This document shows positions 46,355 through 55,212 of a DNA stretch of 64,000 nt, piece by piece. The notes under the pieces are model-generated. The model was not told where the DNA came from. It ran no database searches and was given only the letters and a program-made list of their open reading frames with translations. The stretch comes from Hyphomicrobium sp. MC1 (lineage in GTDB: Bacteria > Pseudomonadota > Alphaproteobacteria > Rhizobiales > Hyphomicrobiaceae), in contig NC_015717.1 in assembly GCF_000253295.1 (NCBI RefSeq), positions 1,054,001-1,118,000 of the forward strand, given 5' to 3'. Each line of letters starts with the position of its first letter. Within the stretch, counting starts at the first letter, position 1. The position numbers and the translations under genes were made by a program.

Positions 46355-47850
46355 CCGATCTTACCAAACTCACCATGGCTGAAGCCCGGGACGGACTTCA
46401 GAAAAAGTCATTCACGGCACTTGAGCTGACGGATGCCTTTCTCTCGGCAATCGATAAGGGTAATGGCGCCCTGAATGCTTACGTCTTGCCGACGCCGGAA
46501 CACGCGCGCGCACAGGCGAAAGAAAGCGACAAGCGGATCGCAGCAGGCAATGCGCGTCCCCTGGAAGGCTTGCCGATCGGCAACAAGGATCTGTTCTGCA
46601 CGAACGGCATCCGCACCACGGCGTGCTCGAAGATCCTCGACGATTTCAAGCCGACGTATGAGTCGACGGTCGGGCAGAATTTGTGGGACGCCGGTGCGGT
46701 CATGCTCGGCAAGCTCAATAACGACGAGTTCGCGATGGGATCGTCAAACGAGACGAGCGCGTTCGGCAACGTCGTCAACCCATGGCGGCGGAAAAGCGCT
46801 GACGGCAAAACGTCGGCCGACAAACTTGTTCCCGGCGGCTCGTCGGGCGGTTCGTCATCGGCGGTTGCGGCCAACCTTTGCCTGGCGGCGACGGCAACGG
46901 ATACGGGCGGTTCGATCCGCCAGCCCGCAGCGCTGACGGGTACGGTGGGCATCAAGCCGACGTACGGCCGCTGCTCGCGCTGGGGCATCGTGGCGTTTGC
47001 CTCGTCGCTCGATCAGGCCGGGCCGATCGCAAAGACAGTTCGCGACAGTGCGATGATGCTGAAAGCCATGGCGAGCCACGATCCGAAGGATACGACGTCG
47101 GTCGATGCGCCGGTTCCCGACTACGAGGCGGCGCTTGGCAAGGGCGTCAAAGGCCTGCGCGTCGGTATTCCGAAAGAGTATCGCGTCGATGGCATGTCGG
47201 CCGAAATTCAGAAGCTCTGGGACGATGGCATCGCGTGGCTGAAATCGGCCGGAGCGACGATCCATGACATCTCGCTGCCGCACACGAAATATGCGCTTCC
47301 CGCGTATTACATCGTGGCGCCTGCCGAGTGCTCATCGAACCTCGCTCGTTATGACGGTATGCGGTACGGCCTGCGCGTTAGCGGCGACAATCTGATCGAC
47401 ACGTACGAGAAGACGCGCGCTGCCGGTTTCGGCAAGGAAGTGCGCCGCCGCATCCTGATCGGCACGTATGTGCTCTCAGCGGGCTATTACGACGCCTATT
47501 ATCTCAAGGCGCAGAAGGTCCGCACGCTCATCAAGAAGGACTTCGACGACGCCTGGAATTCGGTCGATGTCGTGCTGACGCCGACGACGCCGTCGCCCGC
47601 GTTCGCATTCGGCGAAAAGTCTGGCGATCCCTTGGCGATGTATCTAGAGGACATATTTACTGTGACGGTGAACATGGCCGGTCTGCCGGGCATGTCCATT
47701 CCGGGCGGACTTTCCTCGCAGGGCACGCCGCTTGGGCTGCAGCTCATCGGCAAGCCCTTCGACGAGGAAACGCTGTTCCGGACCGCACAGGTTATTGAAG
47801 ACGCTGCCGGACGGTTTGCCGTGCCGGACGCATGGTGGATGAAGGGCTAA
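46351..47850 (+). CDS. gatA: Aspartyl/glutamyl-tRNA amidotransferase subunit A
   Basis: A 499-residue amidase that releases ammonia from glutamine for transamidation. The Ser-cisSer-Lys triad is Lys79 (IGNKDLFC), Ser164 (PGGSSGGSS) and Ser188 (TDTGGSIRQPA), offset by ten in the serines from the Staphylococcus enzyme, reflecting the 150s insertion. The GTG start at 46351 overlaps the upstream stop. Confidence 0.96.
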   Translation: MTDLTKLTMAEARDGLQKKSFTALELTDAFLSAIDKGNGALNAYVLPTPEHARAQAKESDKRIAAGNARPLEGLPIGNKDLFCTNGIRTTACSKILDDFKPTYESTVGQNLWDAGAVMLGKLNNDEFAMGSSNETSAFGNVVNPWRRKSADGKTSADKLVPGGSSGGSSSAVAANLCLAATATDTGGSIRQPAALTGTVGIKPTYGRCSRWGIVAFASSLDQAGPIAKTVRDSAMMLKAMASHDPKDTTSVDAPVPDYEAALGKGVKGLRVGIPKEYRVDGMSAEIQKLWDDGIAWLKSAGATIHDISLPHTKYALPAYYIVAPAECSSNLARYDGMRYGLRVSGDNLIDTYEKTRAAGFGKEVRRRILIGTYVLSAGYYDAYYLKAQKVRTLIKKDFDDAWNSVDVVLTPTTPSPAFAFGEKSGDPLAMYLEDIFTVTVNMAGLPGMSIPGGLSSQGTPLGLQLIGKPFDEETLFRTAQVIEDAAGRFAVPDAWWMKG

Positions 47851-47854
47851 GATC

Positions 47855-48205
47855 ATGGACCCAAAACGTCCGTGGGAATGCGCAGACATGTCCCAGGTGC
47901 GTAGCGAGATCGATCGGATCGATAATGCGCTCGTCGATCTGATCACCGAGCGCTACGGCTACGTCGACAGGGCGTGGCAACTCAAGATGTCGACGCGCGA
48001 AGGCGCCGTCGTTCAGTGGCGCATTCAACAGGTCATCGACCGGGTCAAAGCGCGGGCCTCCGAAAAGGGGATGCCGCCTGAGATGATCGAGATGGTCGGC
48101 GCCCAATGGCGCAACATGATCGGTTGGTTCGTGCAGTACGAGGAAGAGAAGCTTCGTCAGGTGCAAGACAGCAGTGACAAGCCGGGAGCAAACGGTGGGG
48201 CCTGA
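47855..48205 (+). CDS. Chorismate mutase, AroQ fold
   Basis: A 116-residue all-helical protein of the CM_2 family: VRSEIDRIDNALVDLITERYGYVDRAWQLK, then MPPEMIEMVGAQWRNMIGWFVQYEEEKL. Members turn chorismate to prephenate for Phe/Tyr, or act as isochorismate-pyruvate lyases. The active-site Arg and Lys of helix 1 (Arg16-type, Lys43-type) are present, consistent with activity. Four bases after gatA; an unexpected pathway for this operon. Confidence 0.87.
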   Translation: MDPKRPWECADMSQVRSEIDRIDNALVDLITERYGYVDRAWQLKMSTREGAVVQWRIQQVIDRVKARASEKGMPPEMIEMVGAQWRNMIGWFVQYEEEKLRQVQDSSDKPGANGGA

Positions 48206-48506
48206 CTTTCAGCCGGACGTGCCGCTGACAGAGGTTCTGCTTTACGGCATCTTCAATCCGGCAACGATCATCGTGGCGTATATGCTCGGCCAGCGCGCTG
48301 ATGATAAATCCAAGATTTTGATCGCCGGATTTGGCGGTGCGGCGGCCGGCGCGGCACTGCTTTACATCGTGACGTTGCTGCGCATCTGGGACGCGCCAAA
48401 CCTGGGCCGGGCTGCAGCGGGCGTGTTCATCGTGTCCCTTGTTTTCGGCTTTATCTATGCAGCTATCGGCTACGCCATGAAGGCCCGGACTGGAGGCGGA
48501 AAATGA
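48195..48506 (+). CDS. Small membrane protein between chorismate mutase gene and gatB
   Basis: A 103-residue protein with three predicted membrane helices (VLLYGIFNPATIIVAYML, ILIAGFGGAAAGAALLYIV and AAAGVFIVSLVFGFIYAAIG). No recognised function; I recall similar proteins near gat genes in Bradyrhizobium-like genomes, unverified. GTG 48195 is preceded by GGGAG at six-base spacing, better than GTG 48174. Its stop overlaps the gatB ATG in ATGA. Confidence 0.8.
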   Translation: MGPDFQPDVPLTEVLLYGIFNPATIIVAYMLGQRADDKSKILIAGFGGAAAGAALLYIVTLLRIWDAPNLGRAAAGVFIVSLVFGFIYAAIGYAMKARTGGGK

Positions 48507-49984
48507 GTTCTCAGAAGGTCGCTGAAAAGCCGAAGGCGAAGAACCTTATCGCAGGCGCGACCGGCGACTGGGAAGTGGTGATCGGCATGGAAGTCCACGC
48601 CCAGGTCGCCTCGAAGTCGAAACTGTTTTCTGGCGCTTCGACCGGCTTTGGCGCGGATCCGAACAGCCATGTGTCGCTCGTCGACGCGGCAATGCCGGGC
48701 ATGCTGCCGGTCATCAATCGCGAATGCGTGGCGCAAGCGATCCGCACGGGACTGGGTCTCAAGGCTCAGATCAATCTGAAGAGCGTGTTCGACCGCAAGA
48801 ATTACTTCTATCCGGATTTGCCGCAGGGCTATCAGATCTCGCAGTTCAAGCAGCCGATCGTCGGCGAGGGAGAGATCGAGATCGAAGTGGATGGCGAGAC
48901 GCTGAAGATCGGCGTTGAGCGTCTGCATCTCGAACAGGATGCGGGCAAGTCGCTGCACGACCAGCATCCCGATTATTCCTACGTCGATCTTAACCGCTCG
49001 GGCGTTGCGTTGATGGAAATCGTCTCGCGGCCGGATCTCCGGTCCTCTAAGCAGGCGCAGGCGTACATCACGAAGCTGCGGACCATTCTGCGTTACCTCG
49101 GCACGTCCGACGGCGACATGGAGAAGGGCAACCTGCGTGCCGACGTCAACGTGTCGGTAAGGCAGCCGGGCGACGAGCTCGGCACGCGGTGCGAGATCAA
49201 GAACGTCAACTCGATCCGCTTCATCGGCCAGGCGATTGAGTACGAAGCGCGCCGTCAGATCGACATCATCGAAGATGGCGGCAAGATCGATCAGGAAACG
49301 CGGCTGTTCGATTCCGGCAAAGGCGAAACGCGGTCGATGCGTTCGAAGGAAGAAGCGCACGACTATCGCTACTTCCCCGATCCCGATCTGCTGCCACTGG
49401 AGCTGACGCAGGGCTTCGTCGACGATTTGAAGTCGGGGCTGCCGGAGCTTCCGGACGAGAAGCGTGCGCGCTTCATGAAGAGCTTCGGGTTGTCGGGCTA
49501 CGACGCCGACGTGCTCGTCGCCGAGCGGTCATCGGCCGATTACTTCGAGACGGTTGCCAAGGGCCGCGACGGCAAGCTCGCTGCCAACTGGGTCATCAAC
49601 GAGCTGTTCGGGCGCTTGAACAAGGAAGGCAAGTCGATCGAGGAAAGCCCCGTCTCGGCGGGGCAGCTCGGCGGCATCGTCGATCTGATCGGCTCCAACG
49701 CCATCTCGGGAAAGATCGCCAAAGATCTGTTCGAGATCGTTTGGACTGAGGGCGGCGATCCGGCGGAGATCGTCGAAAAGCGTGGCATGAAGCAGGTGAC
49801 GGATACCGGCGCCATCGAGAAGGCCGTCGATGCAATCATTGCCGCCAACCCCGAGAAGGTTGAGCAGGCGAAGGCGAAGCCCTCGATGCTCGGCTGGTTC
49901 GTCGGTCAGGTGATGAAGTCGACTGGCGGCAAGGCGAACCCGGCCGCTGTCAACGAGATCCTGAAAGGCAAGCTCGGGATTTAA
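48503..49984 (+). CDS. gatB: Aspartyl/glutamyl-tRNA amidotransferase subunit B
   Basis: A 493-residue subunit that kinases and recognises the tRNA. The cradle domain has WEVVIGMEVHAQV, LPGMLPVINRECV-like MPGMLPVINR, HLEQDAGKS, YVDLNRSGVALMEIVS, and NLRADVNVSVR; a helical YqeY-like tail ends NPAAVNEILKGKL. Overlaps the membrane-protein gene by four bases and ends the gat operon. Confidence 0.96.
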   Translation: MSSQKVAEKPKAKNLIAGATGDWEVVIGMEVHAQVASKSKLFSGASTGFGADPNSHVSLVDAAMPGMLPVINRECVAQAIRTGLGLKAQINLKSVFDRKNYFYPDLPQGYQISQFKQPIVGEGEIEIEVDGETLKIGVERLHLEQDAGKSLHDQHPDYSYVDLNRSGVALMEIVSRPDLRSSKQAQAYITKLRTILRYLGTSDGDMEKGNLRADVNVSVRQPGDELGTRCEIKNVNSIRFIGQAIEYEARRQIDIIEDGGKIDQETRLFDSGKGETRSMRSKEEAHDYRYFPDPDLLPLELTQGFVDDLKSGLPELPDEKRARFMKSFGLSGYDADVLVAERSSADYFETVAKGRDGKLAANWVINELFGRLNKEGKSIEESPVSAGQLGGIVDLIGSNAISGKIAKDLFEIVWTEGGDPAEIVEKRGMKQVTDTGAIEKAVDAIIAANPEKVEQAKAKPSMLGWFVGQVMKSTGGKANPAAVNEILKGKLGI

Positions 49985-50139
49985 CGTCCGGCTTTGACCG
50001 GCACCGTTTGAAGGGCCAGTCTGGCCCTTCTGTCTTTCAGGCCGGTCATTGCGACGTGAGCGATGCCGAGGCACGCCAGTAGGATCAGTCCGCCCGGTGC
50101 GATTGCTGCGATCAGGTAGGCTATTTTTGTCATCGTCAT
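49981..50139 (-). CDS. Small single-helix membrane protein
   Basis: 52 residues with one hydrophobic helix (IAYLIAAIAPGGLILLACLG) and a basic cytoplasmic end (KDRRARL). GGAGAGG precedes ATG 50139, supporting translation. Its stop overlaps the last four bases of gatB on the other strand, and a palindrome serving gatB lies inside it. Function unknown. Confidence 0.6.
   Translation of the reverse strand: MTMTKIAYLIAAIAPGGLILLACLGIAHVAMTGLKDRRARLALQTVPVKAGR
50010..50030 (+). terminator. Palindromic terminator candidate after gatB
   Basis: GAAGGGCCAG (50010-50019), T, CTGGCCCTTC (50021-50030), then TGTCTTTC; ten-base perfect arms, 26 bases past the gatB stop. The T tract is imperfect. It lies within the minus-strand small gene. 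Confidence 0.55.
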
Positions 50140-50300
50140 TGGCCTCTCCTTGGAGGCGGTTCTTATGATGCGACAAATCATAGCACTGACTGTTTTCAGC
50201 CGCGCTCACGCCAAGGCTGCAATTGCGACAGTAAAATTTGGACTTCGCTAACGCGGCGTAAATGCTTTCCTAATGTCGCCGCTGCGCGCGTGGAGCAACT

Positions 50301-51665
50301 TCACAGTGGGCGGACGGTCAGCGGCATGCCGCCTTTCGGCCGGAGCGTTACGCGGCTGACGGGTTCCGGCGCGAACTTGCCGTCCCATTCGAAACGGGCG
50401 TGGCGCAGAAGCGTTGCCAGGATGGCGGTCGCTTCGAGGATCGCAAACGACGAGCCGATGCAAATGCGCTGGCCATAGCCAAAGGGCATGAATTGGGTGC
50501 GCGCGTACCGAGCTTCCTTCTCGGGAAGAAAGCGATCCGGATCGAAGCGATTGGGGTCTTCCCACAATGCGCGATGGCGATGGATGATGAAGATCGGCAT
50601 GACAATCAGTGTCGATTTCGGCAGCGTCTTGCCGCCAATATCCATCTCCACTGCCGTGACGCGCGTCATGACGGGAGCCGGCGGATAGAGGCGCATCGCC
50701 TCTTTCAGCACGCGCGACACCGTCGGCAATTTGGTGACGGTTTCGGGCGTGATCGGCGCCGAACCTGCGACGGCTGAAATTTCGTCGCGGAGACGGTCCT
50801 GCCATTCCGGTGCACGGGCGAGAAGATAGAGGGTCCAGGTGAGGGCCTTCGCGGTCGTCTCATGGCCGGCAAACAGGAAGGTTGCCAGATTGTCGGCGAG
50901 CATGTCGTCGGACATCGGTTCGCCCGTGTCGGGATCTTTCGCAGCCAGCATGCGGGCGACAAGATCGTTACCTGATGCTCCGCCACTACGGCGATGCGCG
51001 ACGAGGCGGCGCATGATTGCCCTCAGCTCGTCTGCAGAACGACGCATGCGGGCTTTACCCGGATGCCAATAGGTTTCGGGATACTGCAGCATCGACGCGG
51101 CAACTTCCCATGAGATCGGATCGAGATAGGAACGGCTCGATGCCTTGATGCGATCGCCCTCGGCGGTGTTGATGCCGGCGAGGACGGTGCGCGCGACGAC
51201 GGCGAACGTCGCATCGGTCATGGCGGCTTCGACGTCGGTCGTGAACGGCGCAGAACCGCGCTGACGCCATTGCGCGATGCATTCGTCGGCCGCGTCGACC
51301 ATCGTCGGCACATACGTCAAAAGCTCGGTGTGCCGGAACGGCGGGCTCGCAATCTTACGCTGCCAGCGCCAGCTCTCGTTCTGGGCGGTCAGCAGGCCGT
51401 CGCCGACGATGGGCCGCAGGACGCGCAGATCGAGGCGCGTCTTGGGGAACTGCTCAGCGTTTTTGACGAGAATGTTTTCGATGAGCGCCGGGTTTGTCAC
51501 CCAGGCAAGCAGCGGACGCTTCTTGCCATAGGTAACGACCGGCTCTTCATAGACCGCCTGAGGAATCGCCCGCAGCGGATTGCGGATGAAACGCCTCAGG
51601 AAGGGAAGCAGCGGCAAAGGCTGCGCCGGCGGTGTCACCGTCGGCGGATAGAGCGCAGGTGTCAT
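50301..51665 (-). CDS. Cytochrome P450
   Basis: A 454-residue soluble P450. The I-helix is FLFAGHETTAKAL (oxygen activation), the K-helix ExxR is in KEAMRLYPPAPV, and the heme thiolate is in FMPFGYGQRICIG. Overall closest to fatty-acid/alkane type P450s of the CYP102/CYP4 style by the FGYGQRICIG pattern, but substrate cannot be assigned. No ferredoxin or reductase gene is next to it. Starts MTPALYPPTV, with AGAAG upstream. Confidence 0.93.
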   Translation of the reverse strand: MTPALYPPTVTPPAQPLPLLPFLRRFIRNPLRAIPQAVYEEPVVTYGKKRPLLAWVTNPALIENILVKNAEQFPKTRLDLRVLRPIVGDGLLTAQNESWRWQRKIASPPFRHTELLTYVPTMVDAADECIAQWRQRGSAPFTTDVEAAMTDATFAVVARTVLAGINTAEGDRIKASSRSYLDPISWEVAASMLQYPETYWHPGKARMRRSADELRAIMRRLVAHRRSGGASGNDLVARMLAAKDPDTGEPMSDDMLADNLATFLFAGHETTAKALTWTLYLLARAPEWQDRLRDEISAVAGSAPITPETVTKLPTVSRVLKEAMRLYPPAPVMTRVTAVEMDIGGKTLPKSTLIVMPIFIIHRHRALWEDPNRFDPDRFLPEKEARYARTQFMPFGYGQRICIGSSFAILEATAILATLLRHARFEWDGKFAPEPVSRVTLRPKGGMPLTVRPL

Positions 51666-51737
51666 AAGGCTTCTTGCTCACGTCGTCACGATGCGCCGGC
51701 GTTGACGGAGTATAGCTAGGTAGCGGCGGCCCGATGT

Positions 51738-51902
51738 CTAGGCGGCCACTGCCTTTTTCGCGCGGGCGATGCCGGAAAGCTTCTTGAGGCGCTTGCGAGC
51801 GGCGGCCGTGTTGCCCTGGATCCGCGACTGAGCCGGACGGTCGATGGTGCGGCGGGCTTTCTTCTTCTGCTTCTGAATATTCTTCAACGACGTCTTAGAC
51901 AT
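51738..51902 (-). CDS. Small, very basic protein
   Basis: 54 residues, strongly Lys/Arg rich (SLKNIQKQKKKARRTIDRPA, then RIQGNTAAARKRLKKLSGIA), and no acidic stretch. It might bind RNA or ribosomes; I do not recognise a named family. GAGG lies nine bases before ATG 51902. The frame continues upstream to 52001 without support. Confidence 0.6.
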   Translation of the reverse strand: MSKTSLKNIQKQKKKARRTIDRPAQSRIQGNTAAARKRLKKLSGIARAKKAVAA

Positions 51903-52013
51903 GAAAAACGGCCTCGATGCCAGGAAAGGGGTGGATGAGAAGGCCGCGCATCGAAGCGCAGCATTGGGCGTTCCTCTAAGGGATCGCGCTGCGTCGCGCA
52001 AGCTCAGGCTGCA

Positions 52014-52568
52014 TTATGGGGACGGGGGCGGGGATTCCGTGCCTAGAAGATAGCCAAAGCCGAAATAGGATGGGGCAATAATGCCAGCCGCCCAAATGAA
52101 CGCTGATACAATATTGGCGAGTTGAAATTGCCACTGCGGCAAAGCGTACATGCCGGCCACGACAGGAATGACCGCCCGGATCGGCCCGAAGAAGTGGCCG
52201 AAGAACACGCTCAGCGCACCCCACTTATCGAAGAACGCCTGTCCGCTCTCGACCAGCGCGGGGTTGCGATTGAAGGGCCACATCTCGCGGATGCCATCTT
52301 TGAAATAGAGGCCAATCCAATAGGAGAGCGCATAGCCAAACGATCCGCCCACGGCTGCTGCCACGATAGCCGGCCAAAGCACGCTTAATTCCACGCCGCT
52401 TTTGGCGAGCAGCGCGGAAATTCCCACGAGAATTGCGGTGCCGGGCCAGAGAATGGACAGAAAGCAGAAGCTTTCGAGAAAGGCTACGGCGAAGGCGACG
52501 GGCACGGCCCAGTTTTCGTTCGCTCTTACGAAAGTGACGACTGCATCGACGAAGTCATGCACGCTCAT
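52014..52568 (-). CDS. DedA/SNARE-associated family membrane protein
   Basis: A 184-residue inner membrane protein. Family blocks: FLESFCFLSILWPGTAILVG, GGSFGYALSYWIG, and FFGHFFGPIRAVIPVVAGMY with the essential arginine in GPIRA. DedA proteins are linked to lipid (undecaprenyl phosphate or phospholipid) scrambling and envelope stability. It is one of two in the window; the other is at 61.9 kb. Confidence 0.9.
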   Translation of the reverse strand: MSVHDFVDAVVTFVRANENWAVPVAFAVAFLESFCFLSILWPGTAILVGISALLAKSGVELSVLWPAIVAAAVGGSFGYALSYWIGLYFKDGIREMWPFNRNPALVESGQAFFDKWGALSVFFGHFFGPIRAVIPVVAGMYALPQWQFQLANIVSAFIWAAGIIAPSYFGFGYLLGTESPPPSP

Positions 52569-52664
52569 TCTGAAGCTTTCGCGCTGGTGTTATTGTTGTT
52601 TGTTGGCGTGCACGGCGTAAACGCCCTCCCGGCAAAATGGGGAGCCGACGGGCCGCGTCAAGCC

Positions 52665-53123
52665 TCACCTGCATCGGCGCGCAATTTCCTTCGCGAGTTC
52701 TTTCGAGACTTCACGGGACAGCATCGCGCCGCGTGCGACCTGAGTTGACGTAATCCCGACATAGGCGCCGCCCGTCAACACGGTCGGGCCACGGTCGGCC
52801 TCTTCTTTGCCGTGTTGCAACTCGGCGCAGGAGAGTTCCTTGCGCTTCTTGCTCAGGGCCATGAGGCGTACGCCGGATGCGTATTCGTGGGGACCTGCGG
52901 GCTGATTGATCCAAGCGCGGGACGAATCCGCCATGTAGGAATCGTAGACCATCTTGCGTTGGCTGATGCAGACGTGGCTGTCGTCGACACACTTCAGGCC
53001 GCGCGCCGGATCGCCGAGAGCGGCCTGGTTGCCCGCGCAGCCGCCAACGGCCAACGACGCCAAGACGAGCATCAAGGCGGTACGCGGCTTTCTGGGGCGC
53101 TGCACAGTCGGCGGGCTTCGCAA
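52665..53123 (-). CDS. Hypothetical lipoprotein
   Basis: A 152-residue protein with a basic N-terminus, hydrophobic stretch LMLVLASLAVGGCAGN and lipobox cysteine Cys29, so lipidated. Mature part contains CVDDSHVCISQRKMVYDSYM (possible disulfide) and RGPTVLTGGAYVGITSTQVA. No known family recognised. Faces the quinone oxidoreductase gene divergently. Confidence 0.8.
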   Translation of the reverse strand: MRSPPTVQRPRKPRTALMLVLASLAVGGCAGNQAALGDPARGLKCVDDSHVCISQRKMVYDSYMADSSRAWINQPAGPHEYASGVRLMALSKKRKELSCAELQHGKEEADRGPTVLTGGAYVGITSTQVARGAMLSREVSKELAKEIARRCR

Positions 53124-53280
53124 GATATATTCCGTTGTCGTTGCCCCCTGCGGGTAGAAAGTCAGCGTGGCAGGCTCGTGGCAGAGGGCAGTCTAAGATG
53201 TGACCCTTGCCAAGCCACTAGCGGGATTCGCTGTGAAACGGCATCACTTGGTCCACAAGTTCGATCGGAAGGAACATTCG

Positions 53281-54249
53281 ATGCCACATTCGGTCCGCGT
53301 GCATTCTATCGGAGGCCCCGAGGCGCTTGTTTACGAAGAAGTCGCAATGCCGGTCCCGGGACCGGGCGAGGTGCTTCTTCGTCAGCACGCCATTGGCGTG
53401 AATTTCATCGATATCTATCACCGGAGTGGCCTCTACAAGCTTCCCGAATATCCGGTGACGATCGGCTCGGAAGGTGCGGGCGAGGTAATCGCGCTGGGGC
53501 CCGAAGTGGCCCGATTGAAGGTCGGCGATCGTGTCGCCTATGCGGGGGCGATCGGCGGCTACGCAGAGGTGCGCACCGTGCGGGCCGACCGCCTCGTCAA
53601 AATTCCGGACGGGATCGACTACGAGACGGCAGCGGGGATGCTGCTTCGAGGCATGACGGTCCGTTGCCTGCTTCGCGACGTCTATCGGGTCGATGCTAGC
53701 ACGACACTGTTGTTTCACGCTGCGGCAGGGGGCGTTGGCCTCATCGCCTGCCAATGGGCTCGGTCGCTCGGTGCGACGATGATCGGCACGGTGGGCAGCG
53801 ATGAGAAAGCGGAACTGGCGCGCGAAAACGGTTGTACGCACGTGATCAACACCGCCCGCGAAGACTTCGTCGAGCGCGTTCGAGAGTTAACGGCGGGAAA
53901 GGGATGCGACGTCGTTTACGATTCCATCGGCAAGGATACGTTCCCGCGATCGCTCGATTGCCTCAGGCCGAGAGGCTTGTGGGCCTCGTTCGGCAATGCG
54001 TCGGGACCGGTGCCCCCTTTTGAGCTCACGGCGCTTAAAGGTTCGCTGTTCGCCACGCGACCGTCGATTTTAGCCTATACGGCGACAACTCAGGATTTGG
54101 AAGAAAACGCCGCAGACGTATTCGAGATGGTGCTGAGCGGAAAAATTCGGATCTCGATCAACCATCGATATCCGCTCGCTCGTGCCGCCGATGCTCATCG
54201 CGATCTTGAGGCTCGAAGAACGACGGGTTCGGTCATTCTCGTTCCCTGA
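53281..54249 (+). CDS. Quinone oxidoreductase, zeta-crystallin type
   Basis: A 322-residue medium-chain reductase without catalytic zinc. VLLRQHAIGVNFIDIYHRSG, the NADPH site LLFHAAAGGVGLIACQWARSLGA, and GASFGNASGPV-like WASFGNASGPVPPFE fit NADPH:quinone oxidoreductase (Qor). One-electron reduction of quinones is the usual role. ATG 53281 follows GGAAGGA; the frame is open upstream. Eight bases separate it from the GST gene. Confidence 0.92.
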   Translation: MPHSVRVHSIGGPEALVYEEVAMPVPGPGEVLLRQHAIGVNFIDIYHRSGLYKLPEYPVTIGSEGAGEVIALGPEVARLKVGDRVAYAGAIGGYAEVRTVRADRLVKIPDGIDYETAAGMLLRGMTVRCLLRDVYRVDASTTLLFHAAAGGVGLIACQWARSLGATMIGTVGSDEKAELARENGCTHVINTAREDFVERVRELTAGKGCDVVYDSIGKDTFPRSLDCLRPRGLWASFGNASGPVPPFELTALKGSLFATRPSILAYTATTQDLEENAADVFEMVLSGKIRISINHRYPLARAADAHRDLEARRTTGSVILVP

Positions 54250-54257
54250 GGAGGAAG

Positions 54258-54902
54258 ATGCTGGACGATCTCGAAGACGAGCCGATCATTCTCTATTTCT
54301 GGACGACGCCGAATGGATTTAAAATTTCGATTATGCTCGAAGAACTCGGCGTGCCGTATGACGTGCGGTTCGTCGATCTGACCAAGGGCGAGCAGTTCGA
54401 GCCGGGGTTTCTCGCTATTTCGCCGAATAACAAGATTCCGGCTATCGTCGATCCAGATGGACCGGACGGCAATCCGCTCGCGATTTTTGAATCGGGCGCC
54501 ATCCTGCGTCACCTCGCACGCAAGTTCGGTGCGTTTTATCCCGCGAACGAGCGCGTCAAGGCGGACGTGGACGAATGGCTGTTCTGGCAGGTTGGCGGTC
54601 TTAGCCCGATGGCCGGGCAATACAATCACTTCGCCCACTACGCCCCGGAGAAAATTCCCTACGCGATCAATCGCTATCAGAAAGAAGTCGAGCGGCTGTT
54701 TTCGGTGATGAACAAACGGCTCGCCGATAGGCCGTATCTCGCGGGCGAGTATTCGATTGCCGACATCGCGTGTTTTCCATGGATGCACAACTGGAAGACA
54801 CTCGACCAGGACATCAGCAAGTTCGCGAACCTTGCGCGGTGGATTGCCGATATCGAGGCACGGCCGGCGGTGATCAAAGGTCTTGCAGTCAAGAAGCCCT
54901 AA
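54258..54902 (+). CDS. Glutathione S-transferase, Nu-class-like
   Basis: A 214-residue GST. N-terminal thioredoxin-fold half has YFWTTPNGFKISIMLEEL and the cis-proline site NNKIPAIVD, with ESGAILRHLA for glutathione binding; the C-terminal helical half holds GEYSIADIACFPW. TTPNGFK resembles Escherichia YfcG/YghU, which bind two glutathiones and act as disulfide reductases. Probably co-transcribed with the upstream quinone reductase as a detoxifying pair. Confidence 0.92.
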   Translation: MLDDLEDEPIILYFWTTPNGFKISIMLEELGVPYDVRFVDLTKGEQFEPGFLAISPNNKIPAIVDPDGPDGNPLAIFESGAILRHLARKFGAFYPANERVKADVDEWLFWQVGGLSPMAGQYNHFAHYAPEKIPYAINRYQKEVERLFSVMNKRLADRPYLAGEYSIADIACFPWMHNWKTLDQDISKFANLARWIADIEARPAVIKGLAVKKP

Positions 54903-54939
54903 ATCTCGTCAGTTCAGATGGCCTGTTACTGCGAGCTTT

Positions 54940-55212
54940 TTACTCGCTGTCGCCGCGGACGAGACTGTCAGGATCGACTGTCCTGCCCGTCATGCGCTGG
55001 AACGCCATGGCCCCGAGGACTTTGTTCGATTGAACGTGACGAAGGATATCCGGCACGTCGCCGGTCGAGGGCGACGGCTGCTTCAAAGCAGGGCTATTCC
55101 CGGCAAGATCCGACAGGCCGAGATAAGACGGGCGCACGCCTTCCTGGGCGCAACCCGCGAGCGCCAACAATGCTGTCGCCGCCAGCACGCGGCAGACCAT
55201 CGCGTGATCCAT
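54940..55212 (-). CDS. Small hypothetical lipoprotein
   Basis: 90 residues: VCRVLAATALLALAGCAQEG is a lipoprotein signal with Cys21. The remainder (PSTGDVPDILRHVQSNKVLG) has no family I know. GAGGG precedes ATG 55212, and a 19-base palindrome lies 11 bases upstream of the start. Confidence 0.65.
   Translation of the reverse strand: MDHAMVCRVLAATALLALAGCAQEGVRPSYLGLSDLAGNSPALKQPSPSTGDVPDILRHVQSNKVLGAMAFQRMTGRTVDPDSLVRGDSE

Noticed and set aside
48470..49360. 296-codon minus-strand frame opposite gatB
   Set aside because: Antisense shadow of a well supported gene.
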